A stretch of DNA of 12,881 nucleotides, taken from an uncultured Planctomycetaceae bacterium (GTDB taxonomy: Bacteria > Planctomycetota > Planctomycetia > Planctomycetales > Planctomycetaceae). Of the stretch, positions 1 to 6,535 are shown in pieces. The stretch is taken from contig CAIXQV010000353.1 of NCBI GenBank assembly GCA_903921605.1, forward strand, positions 1 to 12,881, in the 5' to 3' direction. The notes under the pieces are model-generated. The model had not been told where the DNA came from. It searched no databases and saw nothing but the letters and a program-made list of their open reading frames with translations. Every line of letters starts with the position of its first letter. The stretch's first letter is position 1. The translations under genes were made by a program, and so were the position numbers.

Positions 1-25
1 CGTCATCGCATAGTTTGATTTGTTA

Positions 26-42
26 GAGGCTATTTCAAAACC
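26..42 (+). repeat. IS terminal inverted repeat, transposase 3' side
   Basis: It reads gaggctatttcaaaacc. The reverse complement of 937-953 differs from it at a single base (a versus g at position 7). It starts directly after TA at 24-25. Confidence 0.88.
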
Positions 43-873
43 CCTTCAAGCATAACATCATGCAGGCGAGATGAAAGAAGCCTTCGAAGAGATGAGCGTG
101 TCGTTCGTGTCGGACAAGGAGCCGTCTTTGGTATTGGAGCCAGCTGATTGTTCGTTCGATCTTCCAGCGATGGAGATATCGACGAAGCGATCTGCCGTCC
201 TGACGTGGTGGCTTCTTTCGTCCCTTGCGATGTGGAGTGATCTGTTCGATACCACGCCATGACAACGAATCTCGTATCCAGTCTGCATCAGCGGCCTTGT
301 CATAGATCAGTCGTTTCGGACGCCTCTTTGTTACCCGAATGTCCACAAGTGTTTCGATGGTATGCACCTCGGCAACCTGAGCCGATGTGGTCAGAGCTGA
401 GATGGGTATCCCATGAGCTTCAGTCAGCAGCATGAGCTTTGTGCCTTTGCCTTTCTTGGTCTTACCCACCTCAAGACCCCCTTTTTTGCGGGCGAAAAGG
501 TCCCGTCGCCCATGGCTTGCGACCAGTCAAGCAGCTTTCGCCGATCCATGATTCGAATCAATTTCTCCCAAGCCTTGAGCAACAGCCCTGCTTCGGTCCA
601 TGCCTTGTGTCTTCTCCAGCAGGTCGCGGGGGATGGGTATCTTTCTGGTAAATCTTGCCAACGAGCTCCGTTCTTCAGCATCCACAGGATGCCTTCGAGA
701 CAAGCTCGAGCGTCAACTCGTGGACGCCCTCCTTCCGGCGAAGGACCGGGGTCTTCAAACAAATCCTTGATGATTCTCCACTGGGTGTCGGAAACAAATG
801 GCTTTGGAGCCGTCCTGGATCCTGTGGTATTTGGTCGACGTCGTTTCGGCCATGAGGACAGACTGATTAACAT
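35..873 (-). CDS. IS5-family transposase OrfAB, made by -1 frameshifting
   Basis: This is the DDE-type transposase that cuts and joins the ends of this element. Reading from ATG 873 and slipping -1 at the heptamer 487-481 gives one 279-residue product, a normal length for this family. The N-terminal part (to about residue 131) carries the DUF4096-like helix-turn-helix region. The catalytic acidic residues appear as D123 in GDGTF, D192 in IYDKAAD and E240 in RWKIERTISW, followed by a QRRLLVRHER tail typical of IS5/IS427. The junction reads SPAKK-GGLEVGKTKKGKG, a conserved stretch in these transposases, which supports the fusion. The start at 873 is preferred over ATG 897 because an AGGAG lies 8 nt upstream of it (886-882). 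A GTG at 469 could be taken as the start of a separate second gene, but the conserved sequence runs upstream of it. Confidence 0.9.
424..873 (-). CDS. IS5-family OrfA (unshifted product)
   Basis: This is the product made when ribosomes do not slip: 149 residues holding the N-terminal DNA-binding region (SDTQWRIIKDLF, then GGRPRVDARACLEGILWML and GARWQDLPERY) plus the first catalytic aspartate, ending at TGA 424-426. It lacks the second Asp and the Glu, so it cannot be a full transposase. In other IS families with this arrangement OrfA acts as a regulator or competitor for end binding; that role here is inference. An upstream in-frame ATG at 897 would add 8 residues but has no clear ribosome-binding site, whereas ATG 873 does. 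Confidence 0.75.
   Translation of the reverse strand: MLISLSSWPKRRRPNTTGSRTAPKPFVSDTQWRIIKDLFEDPGPSPEGGRPRVDARACLEGILWMLKNGARWQDLPERYPSPATCWRRHKAWTEAGLLLKAWEKLIRIMDRRKLLDWSQAMGDGTFSPAKKGVLRWVRPRKAKAQSSCC
481..487 (-). promoter_or_regulatory. Programmed -1 ribosomal frameshift heptamer A_AAA_AAG
   Basis: On the minus strand the OrfA frame reads GCA AAA AAG GGG, so the heptamer A_AAA_AAG sits exactly in the X_XXY_YYZ register. Slipping back one base continues as GGG GGT CTT GAG GTG, which enters the downstream frame (codon starts move from 0 to 1 modulo 3 in plus coordinates). This is among the most efficient bacterial slippery sites. I did not find an obvious strong stem-loop just downstream, and the G-rich stretch after it may contribute. 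Confidence 0.88.
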
Positions 874-936
874 GAGAGCTACTCCTTTCGCTCTCACTCA
901 AATGCAAACTCCCTGCCATTGAAATATCTACAATCA

Positions 937-953
937 GGTTTTGAAACAGCCTC
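937..953 (-). repeat. IS terminal inverted repeat, transposase 5' side
   Basis: It reads ggttttgaaacagcctc on the plus strand and pairs with 26-42 at 16 of 17 positions. It is followed by TA at 954-955. It lies about 65 bp upstream of the transposase start, which leaves room for a transposase promoter. Confidence 0.88.
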
Positions 954-1012
954 TAGGACGTTTTTAGTTCGAAACGCGAAGTAGGGAAGTGACCAGGCCG
1001 TTCAGGAAAATG

Positions 1013-1040
1013 CGTCTCGAAAAAAGACGTGGTTCACGTC
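1013..1040. repeat. Two overlapping, mutually exclusive small inverted repeats
   Basis: Arms cgtct (1013-1017) and agacg (1025-1029) form one 5-bp stem. Arms gacgtg (1026-1031) and cacgtc (1035-1040) form a second, 6-bp stem with a 3-nt loop. They share bases 1026-1029, so only one can fold at a time. There is no U-run, so this is not a standard terminator. It could be an operator-like palindrome or chance. Confidence 0.3.
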
Positions 1041-1297
1041 GATTTCACTTCAAGCGACGAGCACTTTTTTTACTGTGGGGCGACATGTCAAACCCAATCT
1101 CGTGCCTGTCGAGGTGGTGAAGCAAGAAGCAAACGGGTGAAATGGACGCGAGTGCGGCATCTTGGGGGTTGCCAAACCTTCAAGAAAACCCAGTTGGCCG
1201 CGATCTGTTTGACCACGGCTGCGCCGCGAAGACCGTTGATGCTTGTTAAAAAAACATCGAGTCGCAGCATAGTTGCCCCTGGCTGCAGAAGGAAACG

Positions 1298-1447
1298 ATG
1301 GCAAAAGGCCGTAAGAAACGCATACAGGCCGGCTGACGTCTGCTGATCTCTATTCTTGAACAGGAAAGATCCGGTCTGGCGTTTCCTCGCGTTTGCCAAA
1401 GAGGTGGTAGCCGATTGAGGCATTTCCTGAGGATTCCGTGTGGCTGA
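1298..1447 (+). pseudogene. Probable remnant of IS66-type TnpA (OrfA) N-terminus
   Basis: The frame starts with an ATG 5 nt after AAGGA and reads MAKGRKKRIQAG, a TGA at 1334-1336, then RLLISILEQERSGL and VCQRGGSRLRHF before a stop at 1445-1447. IS66-family accessory TnpA proteins begin with a basic leader, a conserved Trp, and then a pattern like EQ..SGL.....C...G.....F. That spacing is kept here, and the TGA sits where Trp (TGG) is expected. The rest of the gene and the TnpB/TnpC partners are absent. This is my own motif match over about 35 residues, so chance is possible. Product length would be only 12 residues before the stop, hence the pseudogene call. Confidence 0.4.
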
Positions 1448-1540
1448 TGGTTGTGAATCAGACTATCATCACAGCCCCGCCAAAAAATTGAAGACGCCCG
1501 CTGAGGCCCTACCCCGCCTTCCAAAATCCGATTCCATCCT

Positions 1541-3928
1541 ATGCATGCCAGGCATCTCTTCTTCACTGTTGTTGTTTGCTGCGGCCTGGCAAGTCGTTCC
1601 CTGCTGGCGGATGAGATTCAATTCGAACGAGATGTTCTTCCTGTCCTGCAGGTTCATTGCATTCGCTGCCATGGCCCCGAAGTTCAGGAAGCGAAGATTC
1701 GCCTCGACAACCTTTCAACCAATCTGAGCGAAGATCGTGCGGCGACTGAAACGTGGCACGAAGTGCTGAACGTTCTGCAAGCCGGCGAAATGCCGCCCAA
1801 AGATGAGCCTCAGTTGTCTACCGAGCAGCTATCGACATTCACCAACTGGGTTTCTAAGTCCATCAAAGTCGCCTTGGCTGATCGTCAGAAGACCGATGGT
1901 CGCGTCGTTCTGCGACGACTGAATCGAGTTGAGTATCAAAACACGATGCAGGATCTCCTCGGACTGGAGATGGACTATGCTCGCGACCTGCCGCCCGATG
2001 CCATGTCGGCCGATGGTTTCCGTAACAATGGCAACTCGCTGCAGATGTCTTCTTTGCAGCTTGAGTACTATCTGTCCACGGCGCGTCGAGCCCTGGATCG
2101 AGTCATTGTTCAGGGCGATCAGCCACCTGCGATCCATCATACGTTCTCAGCCGTCAGTATCGACAATTGGCTGGGCGATGCAGAACGATCCAATCGCCTG
2201 GGACGACGTCAGGAATTCCTCGTCAAGATGGTTGATCAGTATCCAGATGACGGAAACTTTCGAGTCCGAGTTCAGTTGACCGCGGATCTGAAACCCACAA
2301 CCGGTTATCCATTGCTGGAGGTTTCGGTCGGCTATCAAATCGATACCGAGATCCTCATGCGTGAATTTGCCCTGATGGAAGTCATGTCGCCGGAATCACA
2401 GACCTTCGAGTTTCGTGGGCGGTTGGAGAATTTCCCTCTTCCCGTGCGTGGACAAGGCAAGTTTCCGGGACTGGTGGTGCGAGTTCGAAATGTCTACGAC
2501 GACGGATCGCCTCTGCCTGCCGGACAAAAGGGCGAAGGCAACAAGATGACCTTCCCGACCGAAGATCATCTGCCATCCTTGACCATTCAGTCGGTTGAGT
2601 TTCACGGAAATGACTATGAGCAATGGCCACCCCAGTTGCATCACCGAATTTTTCCGGAAGCATCTGGCATGGATCGCGAGGACCCGGTCTACGTAGGCCA
2701 GGTGATCAGTCGGTTTCTGACTCGAGCCTTTCGTCGCAAGATCGCCGAAGCGGAAGTCGCCCGTTTCACAGCGTTTTATCAGGAGATTCGGCCCGAGTTT
2801 CCGTCGTTCGAGGAAGCCGTCCGCGAGACGCTGGCGATGGTGCTGATTCAACCCGATTTCTTATACCTGCTGGAACCTGCCGGAGACGAAAAACGGTCGA
2901 TCGATGAATTCGAACTGGCTTCGCGGCTGTCATACTTTCTCTGGAGCACAATGCCCGACGAACGGCTGACGGAACTGGCGACGTCCGGGACTCTGCGAGC
3001 GAACCTGACCGGTGAAGTAGAACGAATGCTGGCGGATCGCCGGGCTGAACAATCCGTTCAACAGTTCACCGATCAATGGCTCAAGCTGAACCAAGTCGAG
3101 AATGTGGCGGTCAACAGGGATCGCTATCCGGGCTTTGACGATCGCCTGAAGCAGGACATGTGTGCCGAGACCCATGCCATGTTTGCAGAACTGCTGCGTG
3201 AAAACCTGAGTAGCACTTTCCTGCTATCGTCCGATTTCACAATGCTGAACGAGCCTCTAGCGAAGCATTATGGAATCCCGGGAGTCTTCGGTAGGTCGTT
3301 TCGACGTGTGCCGTTGTCGCCCGAATTGCATCGTGGTGGACTCTTAAGTCATGCCAGTATTCTGCTCAGCAATTCCACAGGAGCCGATTCGCATCCTGTA
3401 CGACGTGCGGTTTGGATTCGTGATCGACTGCTGAACGATCCTCCGGCACCACCGCCGCCGAATGTCCCATCGCTGGCGGAGGCCAACCCCGAGTTCCATA
3501 AGCTCTCCGTCCGCGAACAACTGGAGCTTCATCGGACGGTCGAATCCTGCAATCAATGCCATCGGACACTGGACCCCTGGGGGATCGCGCTGGAGAATTT
3601 TGATGCGGTCGGAAAGTGGCGGACCGATGTTTCCGGATCCGCGGCGGACGGTACAACGACGCAACCTGTCAATGCGACTGTCGTCCTGCCCGAAAGTCGC
3701 GAGGTGTCCGGAGTCGATGGTATGCGCGAGTACCTGGTCAATGAACGAAGACGGGAGTTCGCCAGATCACTGGTTTCGCGTTTGTTGACTTATGCACTGG
3801 GCCGATCACTTGAGTTGACCGATCAGGCAGCGGTCGATCAAGTGCTCGATCAGTTTGCACAAGACGACTATCGGCTGAAGGGGTTGGTCCATAAAGTCGT
3901 GGCAAGCGAACCGTTTCAGACAAAGTGA
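1541..3928 (+). CDS. Exported planctomycete DUF1592-type protein with two CxxCH haem-type motifs
   Basis: A 795-residue protein with a Sec-type signal peptide (hydrophobic residues 6-17, likely cut near LLA|DEIQ at 23-24). In order: a Planctomycete PSCyt1-like domain with CIRCH at 40-44 and a GEMPP loop at 82-86; DUF1587 (about 122-190, RRLNRVEYQNTMQDLLG); a beta-rich insert (about 200-370); DUF1595 (about 380-440, FLTRAFRRK); DUF1592 (about 450-575, SRLSYFLWSTMPDERL); DUF1588 (about 590-690, HRGGLLSH, with a second CNQCH at 670-674 and RTLDPWG); and DUF1585 (about 705-790). The domain order and length are standard for this family. The role is unproven; the CxxCH motifs suggest covalent haem and periplasmic electron transfer. 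It is the first gene of an operon with the DUF1552 gene 24 bp downstream. There is no Shine-Dalgarno sequence close to ATG 1541, but the signal peptide fits this start. Confidence 0.93.
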   Translation: MHARHLFFTVVVCCGLASRSLLADEIQFERDVLPVLQVHCIRCHGPEVQEAKIRLDNLSTNLSEDRAATETWHEVLNVLQAGEMPPKDEPQLSTEQLSTFTNWVSKSIKVALADRQKTDGRVVLRRLNRVEYQNTMQDLLGLEMDYARDLPPDAMSADGFRNNGNSLQMSSLQLEYYLSTARRALDRVIVQGDQPPAIHHTFSAVSIDNWLGDAERSNRLGRRQEFLVKMVDQYPDDGNFRVRVQLTADLKPTTGYPLLEVSVGYQIDTEILMREFALMEVMSPESQTFEFRGRLENFPLPVRGQGKFPGLVVRVRNVYDDGSPLPAGQKGEGNKMTFPTEDHLPSLTIQSVEFHGNDYEQWPPQLHHRIFPEASGMDREDPVYVGQVISRFLTRAFRRKIAEAEVARFTAFYQEIRPEFPSFEEAVRETLAMVLIQPDFLYLLEPAGDEKRSIDEFELASRLSYFLWSTMPDERLTELATSGTLRANLTGEVERMLADRRAEQSVQQFTDQWLKLNQVENVAVNRDRYPGFDDRLKQDMCAETHAMFAELLRENLSSTFLLSSDFTMLNEPLAKHYGIPGVFGRSFRRVPLSPELHRGGLLSHASILLSNSTGADSHPVRRAVWIRDRLLNDPPAPPPPNVPSLAEANPEFHKLSVREQLELHRTVESCNQCHRTLDPWGIALENFDAVGKWRTDVSGSAADGTTTQPVNATVVLPESREVSGVDGMREYLVNERRREFARSLVSRLLTYALGRSLELTDQAAVDQVLDQFAQDDYRLKGLVHKVVASEPFQTK

Positions 3929-3952
3929 TCCTTACAAGAAAGAGACCCAATC

Positions 3953-5302
3953 ATGGCAAGGAAATCCTGGCATCTGGATCGACGCACGTTTCTGATGGGC
4001 ACAGGCGTTTCGCTGGGGCTGCCCTGGCTGGAATGCATGGCGAAAGCCGACGATTCGCCCGCGCGCGTGGATCAGCCACCGCGTCGAATCTGTGCGCTGT
4101 ACTTTGGATTCGGCGTGGCCCTGCCGGCAGAGGATCACGAACATGCGCAATGGCGATGGTTCCCGAAGGGGGAAAATCGCGAATTCCAGTTCACCGAAAC
4201 GTTGAAGCCGCTGGAAGGTCATCGCGAAAAGCTGACCATCCTCGGCGGTCTCTCTCATCCCAACGGACGTCGGATGGGAGCACACGACACGGCCGATACG
4301 TTTCTGACCGGCGCGTATTTGAACAACAAGAATCTGATCAACACGATTTCGGTTGATCAGCTGGCGGCTCAGTCAACAGGCGATCAGACGAGATTTTCAT
4401 CGCTCGTGATGTCGACCGACGGCGGCGTGGGCGAACCGACTCGTTCCAGCACACTTTCCTACAACGACAAAGGTCGTCCGCTGCCTGCACTTCATCAGCC
4501 GCAGCAGATTTTCGATCGGTTCTTTGGTGCAGGTGATCCCGATACGATCGCCCAGCGACGTCGACTCAAGAGTGCTTCCAGTATGCTGGACCGAGTGCTG
4601 GGGGATTCTCATTCGCTGCGAAACCGTTTGGGCCATCAGGATCGCGAGAAGCTGGACGAGTATCTGGCGGCCGTGCGACAGATCGAACAAGGTGTCGAGA
4701 GGTCTCAGCATTGGCTTGAAATCCCACGCCCGGAGCTGCGTGATGAGGATCGGACGTTGCTGCACCTTGATTCTGACGACAAGGCCCCGTTGCAGTTCAT
4801 TCGCACGATGTACGACTTGATTTATCTGGCGTTTCGAACGGATTCGACACGAGTAGCCACGTATCAGATCACGAACATGGCCGACTGTTCGTCCAAAGCA
4901 GCCAAGTTTCCTCAGTTGCAGGGTTTCAAAGATTCGCTGCATACTCTGGCGCACGATTGGGACAAGCCGGGCGGCTCCGAGCGGCTGGGCCAGTGGGACC
5001 GTTTTATGGCTGAGCAGTTCGCTTACTTCCTCAGTCGCCTCGAGTCTGCACAGGAACAACAAGGCACGCTGCTGGATCGTTCGCTGGTGCTGTACGGCAG
5101 CAGCAACAGTGTCACTCACGACAATAACAACTACCCGCTGATTCTGGCTGGTGGCTCCGAAATGGGATTGAAGCATGGTCGCTTCCTGAAGTTCAGCGAT
5201 CAGGTACCGATGTCAAATCTGTTCGTTACCATGCTGAACCGAGCCGGCATCGAATGCTCGGCCTTCGCTGACAGCACCGGGGAATTGAGTGACCTCCTGT
5301 AG
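3953..5302 (+). CDS. Tat-exported DUF1552 family protein
   Basis: A 449-residue protein, normal length for DUF1552 (Pfam PF07586, the HXXSHH family). The N-terminus carries a twin-arginine signal (DRRTFLMG, R10-R11, then a hydrophobic stretch ending near LECMA-KA at 30), implying folded export. The family region includes ILGGLSHPNGRRMGAHD (S101-H102, H111) followed by DTFLTGA, and the C-terminal SNSVTHDNNNYPLILAGG. DUF1552 genes commonly follow DUF1592 genes in planctomycetes, as here with a 24-bp gap, so the two products probably work together outside the cytoplasm. The biochemical activity is unknown; a relation to alkaline-phosphatase/sulfatase-type folds is possible but I cannot establish it from sequence. 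The start at ATG 3953 has a purine-rich AAGAAAGAGA upstream and gives the complete Tat signal. Confidence 0.93.
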   Translation: MARKSWHLDRRTFLMGTGVSLGLPWLECMAKADDSPARVDQPPRRICALYFGFGVALPAEDHEHAQWRWFPKGENREFQFTETLKPLEGHREKLTILGGLSHPNGRRMGAHDTADTFLTGAYLNNKNLINTISVDQLAAQSTGDQTRFSSLVMSTDGGVGEPTRSSTLSYNDKGRPLPALHQPQQIFDRFFGAGDPDTIAQRRRLKSASSMLDRVLGDSHSLRNRLGHQDREKLDEYLAAVRQIEQGVERSQHWLEIPRPELRDEDRTLLHLDSDDKAPLQFIRTMYDLIYLAFRTDSTRVATYQITNMADCSSKAAKFPQLQGFKDSLHTLAHDWDKPGGSERLGQWDRFMAEQFAYFLSRLESAQEQQGTLLDRSLVLYGSSNSVTHDNNNYPLILAGGSEMGLKHGRFLKFSDQVPMSNLFVTMLNRAGIECSAFADSTGELSDLL

Positions 5303-5333
5303 TTGATTGTTGATGCGAAAGGACAGGTTGATC

Positions 5334-6043
5334 ATGAGTACCAACGGACGAAGTTTTCTCCGAACAGCCGCAGCGGCCGCAGCAGCAACATCTCTGCCGA
5401 ACTGGTACCTGAACGAGTTGGCTCAATCAGCCGCTGCTGCATCGGCAAAGGACGATTGACCGGCGATCGCGCTGATCGGCTGTGGAGGCATGGGGAGAGG
5501 TGACGCGAATAACGCGTCGCAATTTGGCCGCATCGTCGCCTTGTGCGATGTTGATGACAGCCAGCTCGCCGAAGCGAAGAAGCTCCGGCCGGACGCGGAG
5601 ACGTACAAAGACTTTCGGAAGGTGATTCCTGCCATTGCACTGCGGCCAACGAATGGAATGGCGCAGTCGAAGATCCAAGAGGGCAACAGCATGGCGTGAA
5701 ATTTGAAGGAGCCGATGGCTGGATCTGGGTCACACGCGGCTCGATTGAAGCCAGCAATCCGGAGTTTCTCAAGACGCCATTGGCGGGCGATGCGATTCGA
5801 CTCTACGAGAGCAACGACCATATGGGAAATTTCTTTGACTGTATTCGCACAAGGAAGGCGCCCATTTGTGAAGGCGAGATCGGTCACTGTTTTGCTTCGC
5901 TTTGCCATCTGCGAGTTCTATCGCTCCGCCTTGGCCGAAAGCGGCAATGGAATCCCGAGACCGAGCAATTTTTCGACGACGGCGATGCCAATCACGGGCT
6001 TCGGCGTGAGCTGCGGAAGCCATGGAGTTACGATTCCGTCTGA
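5334..6043 (+). pseudogene. Broken Gfo/Idh/MocA-family oxidoreductase
   Basis: The first 41 codons encode a Tat-like leader (GRSFLRT followed by seven alanines), ending at TGA 5457-5459. The same frame then continues as PAIALIGCGGMGRGD with the GxGxxG NAD(P)-binding loop, the VALCDVDD strand end and ETYKDFRKVI. The central part of the family (the EKP motif region and most of the substrate domain, about 200 residues) is missing. After about 5636-5690 the frame changes and the C-terminus resumes as HGVKFEGADGWIWVTRG, NDHMGNFFDCIRTRK and RKPWSYDSV, matching the end of planctomycete secreted oxidoreductases of about 430-450 residues. The leader has Gly-Arg where Arg-Arg is expected, which also suggests relaxed selection. 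It starts 31 bp after the DUF1552 gene with AAGGA upstream, so it was probably the third gene of that operon. Confidence 0.85.
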
Positions 6044-6535
6044 GCGTTCATTCCGACCAGAATCTTCTGAATGACGCGGCCTACTCCACCACTCCCGACG
6101 GGCTTCGAAACCGAGATATTTGCCGTCGGCGTTCATGTCCAACGTGCCTCTTCGCGGTCAATACCGTGCGGCACATTTGCTGGTGAATTACTCTTTTGAC
6201 TTGAGCAATGTCGCTCCCTGAAGCCTGTTCACCGTCATTCTCACCGCTTCCTCAAAGGGCATGCACTGTAATTTCGACTGCACAGTCTGACCGCACTTCG
6301 AGCGTTTGCAAATCAATTCGTCGGGCACTCCGGCGTGTCGGACCGACGCGCGCAGGTCAAGCTGGGTTTTACGATTCGGTCGTGACCAGACGCCCATAGC
6401 AATCTGATTTACGAGGGCTCGAACTGCCGTCAGAGGGGCTCTTTCGAAGTGGCTTGCGCAAAGTCAGCAGCCGGAGGTTGCAAACCACTGACATTGCAAT
6501 GACGCTCTTCAACACGCCCTGACCGACGTATGGAT
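6044..6535. other. Convergent intergenic region, no confident gene
   Basis: It lies between the 3' ends of the oxidoreductase pseudogene (plus) and the M48 gene (minus). Immediately after the pseudogene stop there is an imperfect inverted repeat (gcgttcatt at 6044-6052, aatgacgc at 6070-6077) enclosing cagaa-tc-ttctg (6059-6070), without a U-run. A minus-strand open frame at 6188-6397 (69 codons, extendable upstream without a start) has no recognisable domain. A short minus frame near 6142 contains DMNADGKYLGFE, which resembles an EF-hand calcium loop, but it is closed by a stop just upstream and is not called as a gene. Confidence 0.5.

Larger units (their letters stand above)
26..953 (-). 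mobile_element. Complete IS5-family insertion sequence (two-frame, IS427/IS1031-like)
   Basis: A 928-bp element bounded by 17-bp inverted repeats (26-42 and 937-953) that match at 16 of 17 positions. It carries one transposase in two overlapping frames on the minus strand, which is the layout of the IS427/IS1031-type IS5 groups. A TA dinucleotide lies immediately outside each end (24-25 and 954-955), consistent with a 2-bp TA target duplication, although TA could instead be the outermost pair of the inverted repeat. Both ends, the slippery site and the catalytic residues look intact, so the copy may be mobile. The subgroup assignment rests on motif memory only. Confidence 0.88.
956..1540. other. 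Gene-poor spacer between the IS and the DUF1592 gene
   Basis: About 585 bp without an intact recognisable gene. Open frames of 80-110 codons exist on both strands (for example minus 1088-1423) but show no family motif and no convincing ribosome-binding site. The segment holds two overlapping inverted repeats near 1013-1040 and a probable decayed IS66-type TnpA at 1298-1447, both listed separately. The promoter for the downstream operon should be here, but I cannot point to convincing -35/-10 or -24/-12 boxes. Confidence 0.5.

Noticed and set aside
35..469. A separate second transposase gene starting at GTG 469
   Set aside because: Conserved family residues (GGLEV) extend upstream of the GTG and connect precisely through the slippery site, so it is the shifted part of one product.
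1088..1423. 111-codon minus-strand frame
   Set aside because: No ribosome-binding site, no recognisable motif, and it overlaps the more convincing IS66-type remnant on the other strand.
2396..2851. 151-codon minus-strand frame within the DUF1592 gene
   Set aside because: Shadow of the real coding frame.
4397..5176. 259-codon minus-strand frame opposite the DUF1552 gene
   Set aside because: It is antisense to a strong gene and is explained by that gene's codon usage; no motif in its own translation.
5457..5459. In-frame TGA in the oxidoreductase, considered as recoded TGA (selenocysteine or reassigned)
   Set aside because: TGA ends other genes here normally (for example 3926-3928 and the IS transposase), there is no selenocysteine-type context, and the same gene has a large deletion and a frame change, so decay explains it.
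6044..6077. Imperfect hairpin directly after the oxidoreductase pseudogene as a terminator
   Set aside because: The stem needs a bulge and there is no U-run after it, so evidence for intrinsic termination is weak.
6105..6142. EF-hand-like loop DMNADGKYLGFE on the minus strand
   Set aside because: A stop lies a few codons upstream and there is no paired EF-hand or gene context, so it is probably chance or a tiny unplaceable remnant.
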